A DNA stretch of 64,000 nucleotides from an uncultured Agathobacter sp. (GCA_934307695.1 CAKRCS010000010.1:12518-76517), one strand, 5' to 3'. Shown: positions 25,672 through 35,009, numbered from the stretch's first letter. Program-made: numbers and translations. The notes: a model not told the origin generated them from the sequence alone.

Positions 25672-26154
25672 TTATTTATGCCTGTATTTATTCAGTACCG
25701 CGTCCGGGATATGGCAATAGCTGCAATCCTCCGGGAATCGCTCCAGATGGTGCTGATGCTCCTCGGCGCTTCTGACATAATTGGTTAATGGCAGCACTTC
25801 TACGACAATTTTATCCCGATCTTCCCGCTGTTCGATAAAATTTCTGGCTTCTTCAAGATGCGCCGTAGATGTACTGTATATTCCGGTTCTATACTTTTTC
25901 CCGACATCAACACCCTGCTTGTTAAGACTGTACGGATCAATTATTTCAAAGAGATGCCCCATAAGGTCTGTGATCGTGGTTGCCTTTTCATCAAAGCTAA
26001 CCTTCACGCATTCCGCGTATCCGTCATACTTACCATCCAGAGTGTTTGTTTTTCCGTTGGCTCTTCCTGCCTCTGTCATTTGAACACCCGGCAGGCTATC
26101 AAAAAAGTGCTGCACGCCCCAAAGGCAGCCACCGGCTATGTATACTGTTTCCAT
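25672..26154 (-). CDS. msrA: Peptide-methionine (S)-S-oxide reductase
   Basis: 160 residues. The active-site Cys is in GGCLWGVQ (about residue 10; the common form has Phe in place of Leu), followed by GRANG and the Glu of YAECVKVSFDE. The C-terminal CSYC pair (about residues 144-147) could resolve the disulfide. It repairs methionine-S-sulfoxide with thioredoxin. Length is near the short MsrA forms. No msrB is next to it. Confidence 0.93.
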   Translation of the reverse strand: METVYIAGGCLWGVQHFFDSLPGVQMTEAGRANGKTNTLDGKYDGYAECVKVSFDEKATTITDLMGHLFEIIDPYSLNKQGVDVGKKYRTGIYSTSTAHLEEARNFIEQREDRDKIVVEVLPLTNYVRSAEEHQHHLERFPEDCSYCHIPDAVLNKYRHK

Positions 26155-26193
26155 GTTTCTTCTATCCTCGTATCCTCATCAAAACTAATAATC

Positions 26194-26787
26194 TCATACC
26201 ATTACCTCCACATACATCATAACTGCATCCCTTACTCCAAGCCTAACTGCGTATTCAATCAATCTTGTCAGATTCTTTTCCTTGGAGGCCATATATTCTT
26301 TGATTGCAGTCTGATATAGCTGGATTTCATATTTTTTTCTGTCCTTGATCAAATCACAAATACATCTTTCCTTGTCATATACCTTAACCATATTTCCACT
26401 ACTTGATGGAACCTCGCAAATTCCCATATCTATAATTTCTGCGTTGGCATAATGGACTTCTTTGTTTTTATTTTTGATATGCGAAGCGTTGTAACCAACA
26501 GGAACTGTAAAACAAATATGACTGTACTCTCTGTCAGTCAGACCATGTAGATACAAAGCAGTTTCTCCTGAGTAGATAATATTCTTGTTCCGCTCCTGAA
26601 GTACAAACAGCTCATCCAGCCACACATCCTCTAAAATGTAGATTCCATGCGCCACTTTTTCCATGCCATGCTCTCTGATGTATTTTGAAACAGATGGCTT
26701 TGATACACCTGACTCAACTGCTTTAGATGTAATCAAATATCCGTTATCTTTTTCAATTAAGGCATCCAAAATATCAGATGTTGCCAT
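26194..26787 (-). CDS. AbiEi-family antitoxin-like protein without its toxin
   Basis: 197 residues. The N-terminal winged helix (ILDALIEKDNGYLITSKAVE, then VSKPSVSKYIREHGMEKVAH) and the pattern GIYILEDVWLDELFVLQERN, YSGETALYLHGLTDRE and VKVYDKERCICDLIKDRK are those of AbiEi/transcriptional antitoxins of type IV systems. The nucleotidyltransferase partner AbiEii would normally lie just downstream, but msrA is there instead. A palindrome upstream may be its operator. It could act as a stand-alone regulator or be a remnant of a toxin-antitoxin pair. Confidence 0.85.
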   Translation of the reverse strand: MATSDILDALIEKDNGYLITSKAVESGVSKPSVSKYIREHGMEKVAHGIYILEDVWLDELFVLQERNKNIIYSGETALYLHGLTDREYSHICFTVPVGYNASHIKNKNKEVHYANAEIIDMGICEVPSSSGNMVKVYDKERCICDLIKDRKKYEIQLYQTAIKEYMASKEKNLTRLIEYAVRLGVRDAVMMYVEVMV

Positions 26788-26806
26788 AGCAGCTCTCCTT
26801 ATAATT

Positions 26807-26852
26807 TTTACTTTTACGCTTAAATTTTAAATCTATTATGCGCAAAAGTAAA
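26807..26852. promoter_or_regulatory. Inverted-repeat operator upstream of the AbiEi-like gene
   Basis: TTTACTTTTACGC (26807-26819) and GCGCAAAAGTAAA (26840-26852) match at 12 of 13 positions around a 20-bp AT-rich core, 20 nt before the ATG. AbiEi antitoxins autoregulate through inverted repeats upstream of their gene. Confidence 0.55.
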
Positions 26853-26879
26853 TAATTTTATTCTATTTTTCAAAAATAA

Positions 26880-26914
26880 CCCCGGCAAGAACGTTATGTC
26901 ATTCTTGCCAGGGT
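26880..26914 (-). terminator. Terminator after the acetyltransferase gene
   Basis: CCCCGGCAAGAA and TTCTTGCCAGGG arms with a 10-nt loop, one mismatch, then TTATTTTTG on the minus strand. Confidence 0.75.
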
Positions 26915-26922
26915 TCCCTGAT

Positions 26923-27468
26923 TTATAATACCAGCCTCATGTATACAAGCTCCTGCGCGCCGGAATACTTCGAGATAAATCCAAGCGGATTGCGCCCATA
27001 CTCCACGAACCCAATGTTTTTGTACATATTGACCGCTCTCTCGTTATCTGCGACAACCTCCAGCTCCAGCTGCTTGTAGCCAGCATTTTTGGCGCATTGC
27101 ACACAGGCGTTCATGATCTTTTTGCCGATGCCAAGTCCCCAGTATGCCTTTACGACATCAACGCCAAATTCCGCGCGGTGTCTGACTTTGTATTTATTGC
27201 CAACGGCAAAAACGCTTGCTGTGGCGACGATTTTGTCGTTTATGACAGCTAACAGCATTACTTCGTTATCGCTCTCGGCTACTTTCTGGAGATATTCGCT
27301 CTCGCCTTTTGCATCGAATTTATGCTCGTCCGGATAGGAACGCAGGTAATCCGACTCGCTGTGTGTCACCACGAACAGCTCCGACATTGCAGGTCCATCT
27401 TCATAAACGGCATTTCGTATTATGCAGTCTTGTCCGTTTTTCAGGACTACTTTTTCTTTATATTGCAT
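26923..27468 (-). CDS. GNAT family N-acetyltransferase
   Basis: 181 residues. The acetyl-CoA-binding motif is VDVVKAYWGLGIGKKIMNAC (about residues 107-127), followed by LELEVVADNERAVNMYKNIG and FVEYGRNPLGF, typical of Acetyltransf_1 proteins of the RimI/RimL type. Substrate unknown. It lies 22 nt before the methyltransferase gene stop in transcription order, so the two may share a transcript. Confidence 0.88.
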   Translation of the reverse strand: MQYKEKVVLKNGQDCIIRNAVYEDGPAMSELFVVTHSESDYLRSYPDEHKFDAKGESEYLQKVAESDNEVMLLAVINDKIVATASVFAVGNKYKVRHRAEFGVDVVKAYWGLGIGKKIMNACVQCAKNAGYKQLELEVVADNERAVNMYKNIGFVEYGRNPLGFISKYSGAQELVYMRLVL

Positions 27469-27490
27469 TTTGTTCTCCTTCCGGCAAATT

Positions 27491-28255
27491 CTATTTTTGC
27501 TTGCGCAGCACCAATAAAAAGCGATGGATCTTTCCTTCCACGCAACCGTTTTGCTCTAAAATCTGTTGTGCATACAGCAATCTGTCTTTGCATTTATCCA
27601 CAGAAAAGTCGGGAAATTCCCACTCTATAATATGCGCAAACCAGACAAGCGCACCTATATCGAAAAATTTGATCGGTCTGAAGCATTCCTGCGCATCCAG
27701 GATTTCAAAACCGGCACCGCAAAACTGTCTGCTTACAATGTCCAGATACTGTTCCGGAAATGGAAGCTCCGTTTTACCTAAGAGAAGTTCCACCAATTCA
27801 CGGTCATTCTCAGCGCCTACCTGTTCGGTGATAAAAATTCCTCCGCCTTTCAAAACGCGATGTATTTCTTTGACATTAAAATCCCCATGACGATTGATGA
27901 CAATGTCAAATTCAGAATCACTAAATGGCAACGAATCTCTTCCGTCGCCCGCACGGAAATCAATCCCAAGCGGCAGTAAGGTCTCTCTGCATAACTGAAC
28001 ATTTGGGGGATAGGCTTCGGTTGCACATGTCTTTTCATAAGGATGGCAGAGTGATAACAGAAATTCGCCGCCACCTGTGTCGATGTCCAGCAATTTCATT
28101 TCCGGCTTTAGGTAATCCTGTATGATATGCTGATAGCTCCAAGGCAAGTCCGATTCCTCCGTATATCTCCCTTCGATATGCGAAAAGTCCCACCCGTGGA
28201 TGTGTGCAATGCTTTCTTCTCTTTTCCAAATATTTATAAGTTCATTTTCTTTCAT
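27491..28255 (-). CDS. Class I SAM-dependent methyltransferase
   Basis: 254 residues; the ATG at 28255 follows AAAGGAG by 8 nt. The SAM-binding motif I reads KLLDIDTGGGEFLLSL (about residue 48), motif II acidic residue in ATEAYP, and FDIVINRHGDF followed by VLKGGGIFITEQV are the later motifs. Similar Firmicutes proteins are annotated only as methyltransferases; substrate not determinable. A 230-nt leader with inverted repeats and a possible short leader peptide precedes the gene. Confidence 0.88.
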   Translation of the reverse strand: MKENELINIWKREESIAHIHGWDFSHIEGRYTEESDLPWSYQHIIQDYLKPEMKLLDIDTGGGEFLLSLCHPYEKTCATEAYPPNVQLCRETLLPLGIDFRAGDGRDSLPFSDSEFDIVINRHGDFNVKEIHRVLKGGGIFITEQVGAENDRELVELLLGKTELPFPEQYLDIVSRQFCGAGFEILDAQECFRPIKFFDIGALVWFAHIIEWEFPDFSVDKCKDRLLYAQQILEQNGCVEGKIHRFLLVLRKQK

Positions 28256-28440
28256 CGTAGCTACTCCTTTTTGAATGTTATTTTTATACATCAATTAAAG
28301 GTGCAGCCAACCTGACAACATCATAAAATAACCTCGATACAACCTGTTGCCAGATTTACAACTGCACCGAGTAGTTACCTCGAATAAGCCTCATCTTGTG
28401 AGTTCACCACCTTTCAAATTATCTATATCAATATAGCATT
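28256..28440 (-). promoter_or_regulatory. Structured leader upstream of the methyltransferase gene
   Basis: Minus strand: GGTGCAG (from about 28369) pairs with CTGCACC (about 28300), direct repeats of CAGGTTG lie between, and AAAGGTGG (about 28413) precedes two very short reading frames, one of 10 codons from GTG and one of 12 codons from ATG. An attenuator is possible; no known class is matched. Confidence 0.3.
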
Positions 28441-28484
28441 TCTCCGCCAAGAAACGCTCCCCTTACCGCGCTATTTCCCAGCTC

Positions 28485-28877
28485 CTACAACCACCACTCC
28501 GGCGTAAGTTCGCCAAGCGTTACGACACGCTTGTTTTCGTAATCCATCATGATCTCGATATTGCGGTAATCCTCCGGCATCAACTGCGTCATAAATTCGC
28601 GGCACGCTCCGCATGGCGGGATCGCTTTTCCATCACGATCGATCGCAATAACCCGCTTGATCGCATCCTCTCCATTTGTGATCATGTTAAAAATCGCATT
28701 GCGCTCGGCGCATACACCCAGCGTACACGCGGTGTCAACGCAGACTCCAACATAGATGTTCCCTGATACGGATTCCACGGCTGCCGCAACACCGCCTGCT
28801 TCGATTATTTTTGAGACTTCTCTCGGTCTTAAGACCTTCTTCGCTGCGTTATATAGTTCATTCCATTTTTCGTTCAT
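28485..28877 (-). CDS. Cytidine deaminase family protein
   Basis: 130 residues. The zinc site is complete: CAERNA (about residues 57-62) and PCGACRE (about 88-94). ATG start at 28877. The N-terminal half is less like standard Cdd and closer to the short blasticidin-S-deaminase-like group, so the substrate may not be cytidine. It is followed by a strong terminator region shared with glgB. Confidence 0.85.
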   Translation of the reverse strand: MNEKWNELYNAAKKVLRPREVSKIIEAGGVAAAVESVSGNIYVGVCVDTACTLGVCAERNAIFNMITNGEDAIKRVIAIDRDGKAIPPCGACREFMTQLMPEDYRNIEIMMDYENKRVVTLGELTPEWWL

Positions 28878-28941
28878 TCTTAAATACCTCTTTGTAAAAT
28901 TCCTTTACAACTTCATTCTGCCCTGCACAATCTCCTAAAGC

Positions 28942-28996
28942 AAAAAGCAGCGCCGGCTGAGGTTGTTTGTAAAACACCCCGGTTGACGCTGCTTTT
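28942..28996 (-). terminator. Terminator downstream of glgB
   Basis: AAAAGCAGCG and CGCTGCTTTT arms enclosing CCGG pairing, followed on the minus strand by TTTTTGCTTT. Its symmetry lets it work in both directions. Confidence 0.75.
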
Positions 28997-29026
28997 ACGC
29001 ATATTCCGGTTTACCCGGAACTTTAT

Positions 29027-30931
29027 TTAAAACTTAAATACCGCTACGCCATACGCCGGAAGCGGGTAAGCCAAGGAGTATTTCCTGCCATCGCAAGGAA
29101 TCTTCTCTGCCTTGTAGCTTGTCGGGCGTGCTTCGTCCTCGCCGCCGAATTTCTTGTCCTCACTGTTCAAAATCAGCTTATAGCTCTTTTTCTTCGGAAC
29201 ACCGACGCGGTACTCTAAACGCTCCACCGGAGTGAAGTTGATCACAAACAACAGATTGTTCTGACCATCCTTGCTCTTTCTCACGAAGCTGAAAATACTT
29301 CTGTCGCAGTCGTCCGCATTGATCCACTCAAAGCCCGCCCAGGTAGTGTCCTGCTCGTACATACACGGATTGTTCTTGTAGATATGCAGCAGCTCCTTCA
29401 TCCAGTCCTGAACCTTCTTGTGGTTCGGGTTCTCAAGGAGATACCAGTCCAGCTCTCTTGCCTCGCTCCACTCCTGCTCCTGCGCGAACTCCTGTCCCAT
29501 GAACAGAAGCTTCTTGCCGGAATGTCCCATCATAAAGGCATATCCCGCCATCAGGTTCTTGAACTTATCCCCCTCAAGTCCCGGCATCTTGTTAAGCATG
29601 GAACATTTTAGATGAACGACCTCGTCATGGGAAAGTACCAAAATATACTTCTCGCTCTCGTTGTAGCTCATGGCAAACGTCATCTTGTTGTGGTTATTCT
29701 TGCGGAAATATGGATCAAGCTTCATATAATCCAGGAAGTCATGCATCCATCCCATGTTCCACTTGTAGGAGAAGTTAAGACCATCCTCCTCAACCTTGCC
29801 GGTCACCTTCGGCCATGCAGTCGATTCCTCCGCGATCATGACAGCGCCCGGATTTCTTCCGAGGATCAGCGTGTTGATATGCTTGAAAAACTCGATCGCT
29901 TCGAGGTTCTTGTTGCCGCCGTATTTGTTCGGAATCCACTGACCGTTTTCCTTGCCGTAATCCAGATAGAGCATCGATGCAACTGCATCCACGCGAAGTC
30001 CGTCGATATGGTAATTCTCAACCCACATCAGCGCGCTTCCGATCAGGAAATTCTTAACCTCTGTGCGTGAGTAGTCAAAGATCTTCGTACCCCAGTCCGG
30101 ATGCTCCCCCTTGCGCGGATCGGCATACTCGAAAAGTGCCGTGCCGTCAAACTCCGCAAGCCCGTGTGCATCCTTCGGAAAATGCGCCGGTACCCAGTCC
30201 AAGATCACACCGATCTTGTTCTTGTGGCATTCGTTTACGAAGTATGCAAAATCCTTCGGTGTGCCGTAGCGGGAGGTCGGTGCGTAATATCCGGTAACCT
30301 GATAGCCCCAGGAACCATCAAACGGATACTCGGAAATTCCCATAAGCTCGATATGCGTGTAGCCCATCTCCTTCACATAGGAAATCAGCGATTTTGCCAG
30401 CTCACGATATGTATAAAAGCCCTCATCCTCACGTCCCGGATGGCGCATCCATGATCCCGGATGTACCTCGTAGATCGACATCGGCTGCGCGTAAATATCT
30501 TCCTTTGCTGCCTCTGCGCGGGACTTCATCCACACAGAATCAGACCATCTAAAATGGCTGATATCAGTTACCACGGAAGCGGTTCCCGGTCGAAGCTCCG
30601 CATAGTTTGCGAACGGATCTGCCTTATACAGCTTTCTTCCGTCCGGCGTGTAGATCAGGAACTTGTAAAGAGCACCCTCTTTTACCCCCGGAATGAAAAG
30701 CTCGTACACGCCCATGCTCTCCGGCTGTACGCGGTTCATCCGGTATTCGCTCTCGTTCCACTCGTTGAAGTCACCGATAACAGCTACACTTGCAGCATGT
30801 GGTGCCCATACATCAAAAATTACTCCTTTTTTTCCATCTACGGTTGCGGCATGTGCGCCCATCTTGCGGTAGATGTCATAGTGTGTCCCCTGTCCAAACA
30901 GGTAACAGTCCATCTCTGTAAAATTATTCAT
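29027..30931 (-). CDS. glgB: 1,4-alpha-glucan branching enzyme
   Basis: 634 residues. A CBM48 domain (about 30-130) precedes a GH13 barrel. The four conserved regions are visible: DWVPAHF, DGLRVDAVASML (nucleophile Asp), MIAEESTAWP (acid/base Glu) and LVLSHDEVVH (transition-state Asp). A C-terminal beta domain ends at about 634. It makes alpha-1,6 branches in glycogen from linear glucan. The start ATG follows GGTGGAGGGG. No other glycogen gene is in the window. Confidence 0.96.
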   Translation of the reverse strand: MNNFTEMDCYLFGQGTHYDIYRKMGAHAATVDGKKGVIFDVWAPHAASVAVIGDFNEWNESEYRMNRVQPESMGVYELFIPGVKEGALYKFLIYTPDGRKLYKADPFANYAELRPGTASVVTDISHFRWSDSVWMKSRAEAAKEDIYAQPMSIYEVHPGSWMRHPGREDEGFYTYRELAKSLISYVKEMGYTHIELMGISEYPFDGSWGYQVTGYYAPTSRYGTPKDFAYFVNECHKNKIGVILDWVPAHFPKDAHGLAEFDGTALFEYADPRKGEHPDWGTKIFDYSRTEVKNFLIGSALMWVENYHIDGLRVDAVASMLYLDYGKENGQWIPNKYGGNKNLEAIEFFKHINTLILGRNPGAVMIAEESTAWPKVTGKVEEDGLNFSYKWNMGWMHDFLDYMKLDPYFRKNNHNKMTFAMSYNESEKYILVLSHDEVVHLKCSMLNKMPGLEGDKFKNLMAGYAFMMGHSGKKLLFMGQEFAQEQEWSEARELDWYLLENPNHKKVQDWMKELLHIYKNNPCMYEQDTTWAGFEWINADDCDRSIFSFVRKSKDGQNNLLFVINFTPVERLEYRVGVPKKKSYKLILNSEDKKFGGEDEARPTSYKAEKIPCDGRKYSLAYPLPAYGVAVFKF

Positions 30932-30947
30932 TTACCCCTCCACCTTA

Positions 30948-33374
30948 CTACTTGAAATCCTTCTCTCTTAAGACGATGCAGTCATCGTCGGTATATCTTG
31001 CAGCGGTCAGAATACTGATCGCCTTTTTGATTCCGCCATGTGCTTCACGGTCAATCGCCTCATCCACGATCTCTTTTACCTCGGTAAGTGTGGTTGCCTG
31101 ATCCAGCCGCTGGATATTGCTGATGCGGTTGTAAAGCGCCAACACCGCCATCTCGTCGATCTCATATCCAAGCTCCTTGGCATAAGATCTCGCAAAGGTT
31201 ACCAGCTCATCATTGGTAAAGATCGGTACACTGACTCTCTCCGTGAACTTCTTGGCAAACCCGTCGTCCTGCATAAGAGCCTTACGGATTCCTTTTGTTG
31301 TATCCTCAAGGATCACAAGCACGCCGCTGTCATCCTGTGCGAGCAGTAAAGATAATGTTACCGCAGATTCTCTTGAGAGATCCCCTGCGCGTTCGATGAT
31401 CAGGCAGCCTCCGGAAACCTTGCGCAAGAGTGCCTGAATATCCTTTTTGTTGAGTGCCTGTGCATCGATTTTTCCGACCTTGCCATTCGGCCTGCCGCAC
31501 TCCTTCTGGAGCACCTTGATGATGCTCGTTGCAAGCATGGTCTTTCCGCAGCCCTGTCCGCCCTGAATGATGATATTGCCGGTGGACGCCGTGCGGTCTT
31601 CCTTCAGATGCCGTACCGCATGTGTCAAAGCCTGGCACAACTGGCTCTCCATCCCCTTAACCGGGACAAAATAGGAGAAAATTGCCTTCTGTTCATTGGT
31701 AAGGTGATCGATCACCGTTTCTTCCGGTTCCTCGTCGTCAAGTCCAAGATCTTCCGGCATTGCAATCTTCGGAAGCTCCGGGATTTCAGCAGGCGCATCC
31801 TGCGACGGTGTTGTTTCTTCTGCAGCCTGCGGAAGCTCCGGGATTTCGGCAGGCACATCCTGCGGCGGTATTGCTTCTTCCGCAGCCTGCGGAAGCTCTG
31901 GGATTTCGGCAGGCACATCCTGCGGCGGTATTGTTTCTTCCGCAATCTCCGGAAATTGCCCATCTTCGAATGTATCCTGTGTCGGCTCGTCCTCTGCCGG
32001 CTCGTCCTGTGGAGGCGCGAACCCGTCCTCCGCATCCTGTATCTGTTCGGCCGGGATCGGCACTACCGCTTCGCCCGGTGTGATTTCTTCTGCGACCTCC
32101 TCTGTGTGAGAAACTGCGCGCTCTGTCTCTGCTGCCTCACCCGCATTGGAAAGATATTCCTTCTCCAAAAGCTCCTTCGGGCTGACGCCTGCGTCCAGCT
32201 GCGGAATCACGTCGTTCAGACGGTCCATGATGTCTCCGGCTTCCTGCAATGCACGCGCCTTTGCCGACTCAAGCCGTCTCTGCTCTGCATCCTGAAGTGC
32301 AGCCTCCGCAGCGCGCTTGGTCTTTTCCCATTCCTCAAGGACATCCTCTATTGTGATCTGTCCGGTGATCTGACGCTCAAGTTCGGTCTTTTCATTGACC
32401 ACAAGGCTCATCTGTCCATCGTTCTCCTCACCGAGGAACTCCTGGAAATTAAGCTTGAGCGAACCGTCGATCTCCTCATCTGTCTCGATATGATTGTTTG
32501 CCGCCTCTTCCTGCTTCTGGAGCTGCAGATATGGGATGTTGTCACCAACGATTTTCTTGATATTGTCAATGGTATCGTTGACGGTCGTCTTCTCTGTTGC
32601 ATCGATGATCTGCTGCATGCCCTTTGCGATCTCCTTCTGGAGATTGACGGTATTAAAACGCTCCGGCGAAATAGATACCTGCGGAATCTCGACCGGATCG
32701 TGTACATATTCCCCGGCACGCTTCATCTCATCTGCACCGATGGTCGTGATGCCTTCCTTTGCCAGACGGAACTTGCGGTACTTCTCCTCCTGTGCTCTGG
32801 TAAGCGGCTGGTAGAGCATCTTAAGCTCCAACGCGCGCTCCACATAAGGTCCGTCGCCAAACCAGAGAATCAGCTCATCACATGCCTCCACGCACTTCTC
32901 GCTCTCGTTCGCCTGATGATAGAGGTTCGCAAGCTCGAATGCCCATTCCTCGGTATACTCTTTCTCTTTGAATTCTTCGAGAATGTCGATCAGCTTGGAA
33001 ATATCCGTGCCGCGTTCCTTCTCAATCTCGTAGCGCAGTACATACCGCAGATTGTCATGCGGTGCGATCTCCACAAACTCCTGATAATACTCCTCCGCAG
33101 CATCGAAGTCCTTCATCTTGACTGCGACCTCTGCCAGACGGTAGATGATCATACGCCCGATCGGGGAACGGTCATACGCGCAGAGCAGGATCTCCTTGCT
33201 CTCCTCATAACGTCCGACCTTCTCGTAAATCTCTCCGACACGAACCAGCGCATTTACATTCTTGACCTTGTTCCAGCTGATGGAATCCGCAAGCTCCGCG
33301 GCTGCGGTGTAATTGCCCTCCGCACAAAGCGTTTTCATTTGATCTATTTTTAGATTGTATTCGTACTTATCCAA
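30948..33374 (-). CDS. TPR and AAA+ ATPase protein with internal repeats
   Basis: 808 residues, TTG start with GAGGTGG 6 nt upstream. Residues ~1-200 are TPR-like helices (VGEIYEKVGRYEESKEIL, AAEEYYQEFVEIAP). A long charged linker includes three 20-residue repeats around PPQDVPAEIPELPQAAEE (about residues 475-535). The C-terminal ~260 residues are an AAA+ module: Walker A GGQGCGKTM, Walker B-like GGCLIIERAGDL, and a later VLVILEDTT strand. TPR plus AAA+ recalls EccA of type VII secretion and CbxX. No ESX genes are near. It is divergent from the upstream repeat-free region and lies 17 nt before glgB, so the two may share a transcript. Confidence 0.75.
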   Translation of the reverse strand: MDKYEYNLKIDQMKTLCAEGNYTAAAELADSISWNKVKNVNALVRVGEIYEKVGRYEESKEILLCAYDRSPIGRMIIYRLAEVAVKMKDFDAAEEYYQEFVEIAPHDNLRYVLRYEIEKERGTDISKLIDILEEFKEKEYTEEWAFELANLYHQANESEKCVEACDELILWFGDGPYVERALELKMLYQPLTRAQEEKYRKFRLAKEGITTIGADEMKRAGEYVHDPVEIPQVSISPERFNTVNLQKEIAKGMQQIIDATEKTTVNDTIDNIKKIVGDNIPYLQLQKQEEAANNHIETDEEIDGSLKLNFQEFLGEENDGQMSLVVNEKTELERQITGQITIEDVLEEWEKTKRAAEAALQDAEQRRLESAKARALQEAGDIMDRLNDVIPQLDAGVSPKELLEKEYLSNAGEAAETERAVSHTEEVAEEITPGEAVVPIPAEQIQDAEDGFAPPQDEPAEDEPTQDTFEDGQFPEIAEETIPPQDVPAEIPELPQAAEEAIPPQDVPAEIPELPQAAEETTPSQDAPAEIPELPKIAMPEDLGLDDEEPEETVIDHLTNEQKAIFSYFVPVKGMESQLCQALTHAVRHLKEDRTASTGNIIIQGGQGCGKTMLATSIIKVLQKECGRPNGKVGKIDAQALNKKDIQALLRKVSGGCLIIERAGDLSRESAVTLSLLLAQDDSGVLVILEDTTKGIRKALMQDDGFAKKFTERVSVPIFTNDELVTFARSYAKELGYEIDEMAVLALYNRISNIQRLDQATTLTEVKEIVDEAIDREAHGGIKKAISILTAARYTDDDCIVLREKDFK
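31771..31950. repeat. 60-bp tandem repeats within the TPR/AAA+ gene
   Basis: Three copies of a 60-bp unit, partial at both ends, with full units at 31801-31860 and 31861-31920. They encode a Pro/Glu/Ala-rich 20-residue repeat in frame and differ at only a few positions, so copy number may vary between strains. Confidence 0.9.
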
Positions 33375-33522
33375 TGAAGTCCACCTCAGACTTTTTAATA
33401 TGGTGTATCTCTCACCCGAAAAAGGGTATAGAAACCTATATTTAGTTTATCATACGCCCTATGTGTTGTCAAAAAAATATGGGAAAAGAATTGCGAATGT
33501 TTTTGCAAATAGTAACGCAAAA

Positions 33523-33565
33523 GCACCAGAGCCTGTACCTTTAAAAAGGTCGCAAACTCTGGTGC
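33523..33565 (-). terminator. Terminator after the AI-2E family transporter gene
   Basis: GCACCAGAG and CTCTGGTGC arms with an inner ACCTTT/AAAGGT pairing, followed on the minus strand by TTTTGCG. Confidence 0.75.
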
Positions 33566-33602
33566 CGGTTATTACTTGTTCTTGTTTATTTTTGTCAGGC
33601 TG

Positions 33603-35009
33603 TTATTTCTGCGCAGCCCCATCTTCCTGCTTTTCCTGTTTGGCCTCCGGCTTCTGCCCGTCTGCCGGTGCAGCGCCCTGTGCTTCTTCCTCCGCGAACT
33701 CGTCCAAAGGGGTGTAGCGCAGCGTGTTCGTGTCGAGATTTACGCCCCGCATTTTTACATAGTCAGAGGTTGGTGTCGGCAGCTTACGTCTCGCAAGTCC
33801 GTAGCGCACCAGCTTGCCTGCGATATAGTAGATAACCGCCATGATCGGTACGCCGAGGAGCATTCCGAAGAATCCCCAGATACCGCCGAATACAAGGATC
33901 GCAAACATAACCCAGAATGAGGACAATCCGGTGGAGTCACCTAAGATCTTCGGTCCGATGATGTTGCCATCCACCTGCTGCAGCACGATGATGAAAATGA
34001 GCAGATACAGTGCATGCCACGGACTTTGGATCACTACCAGCAGCAATGCCGGGATCGCTCCGATAAACGGTCCGAAGAACGGGATAATGTTCGTCACGCC
34101 GACAATAACTGCGACAAGGATCGGAGATGGTATATGCAGGATCAGGCATCCGACATAGCAGATTCCTCCGATGATCGCGGAATCTATGATCTTTCCGGTT
34201 ATGAAGCCACCGAAGATCGAGCTGGATTTGCGCACGGTATGCACGATGATGTTGCCTACGCGCGGGCGGAAAACCGCAAAAACGATCTTTTTGCTCTGTC
34301 CCTGCAGCGTCTCCTGAATGGACATGACATACGCGGCTACAAACAGTCCGATGACAAAGTTGACAATGACCTTGACCACACTGATCACACCGGTTGTGAT
34401 CGATGCGATAGAGGACTGGATGAGCGGGAGCAGATCCTCCTGCGCCCAGGTCTCCACATAGTTTGTGGCGTTGATCAGCACATCACTGAGCACAGCCGCA
34501 GCTTCACTATCGCCAAAATCACCTGCCTGGATAAAGCGCACCAGATTCTGTACCTGTCCCGGCAGCACTTCGATCAGCATTGCAATACTGCTGACTACCG
34601 ATGGTGCGATCGCAGCAATAAACAGCACGATGATCAGAAGCAGTACCAGTATGGCGCAGGCGATTCCAAGACCTCTTGACAGCTTTCTCGCCCGGCTCTC
34701 CTTCTTCATCCTTTTTCCAAAGAAGCGGAAAAACGTCCGTTCCCAGAACTTCATGATAGGGTTGAGCAGATATGCAACCACAAGACCGATGATGATCGGC
34801 TGTGCCGCCTTCATAACCTTGTTCCACGCATCCGCAAAGCCCTCATATCTTTGAATGATAAAGAAAAACAGGATACACGCGGCTATGGTCACAAACACCA
34901 TCAGCCCGATGCTGATATAAAAGCTCTTATGAAGTACGATCTTTTCACGGTCATCTTCCGTGATACGTTCGATCTGTGCACCTGTTTTTGGTTTTTTCGA
35001 TTCCGACAA
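33603..35009 (-). CDS. AI-2E family transporter
   Basis: 468 residues. The start is TTG at 35009 with AAGGAGGG 7 nt upstream. Eight or so hydrophobic segments with the family motifs VAYLLNPIMKF, GIPALLLVVIQSP-like region (AIPALLLVVIQSPW) and LQQVDGNIIGPKILGDSTGL. The C-terminal ~60 residues are hydrophilic and Glu/Pro rich. The family (PerM/YdiK/TqsA) moves diverse substrates; the AI-2 label is historical and no substrate can be assigned. Confidence 0.9.
   Translation of the reverse strand: MSESKKPKTGAQIERITEDDREKIVLHKSFYISIGLMVFVTIAACILFFFIIQRYEGFADAWNKVMKAAQPIIIGLVVAYLLNPIMKFWERTFFRFFGKRMKKESRARKLSRGLGIACAILVLLLIIVLFIAAIAPSVVSSIAMLIEVLPGQVQNLVRFIQAGDFGDSEAAAVLSDVLINATNYVETWAQEDLLPLIQSSIASITTGVISVVKVIVNFVIGLFVAAYVMSIQETLQGQSKKIVFAVFRPRVGNIIVHTVRKSSSIFGGFITGKIIDSAIIGGICYVGCLILHIPSPILVAVIVGVTNIIPFFGPFIGAIPALLLVVIQSPWHALYLLIFIIVLQQVDGNIIGPKILGDSTGLSSFWVMFAILVFGGIWGFFGMLLGVPIMAVIYYIAGKLVRYGLARRKLPTPTSDYVKMRGVNLDTNTLRYTPLDEFAEEEAQGAAPADGQKPEAKQEKQEDGAAQK

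Noticed and set aside
31608..33353. A 581-codon plus-strand frame opposite the TPR/AAA+ gene
   Set aside because: The minus-strand frame has clear TPR and Walker motifs. The opposite frame is a low-complexity shadow rich in Arg, Leu and Cys.
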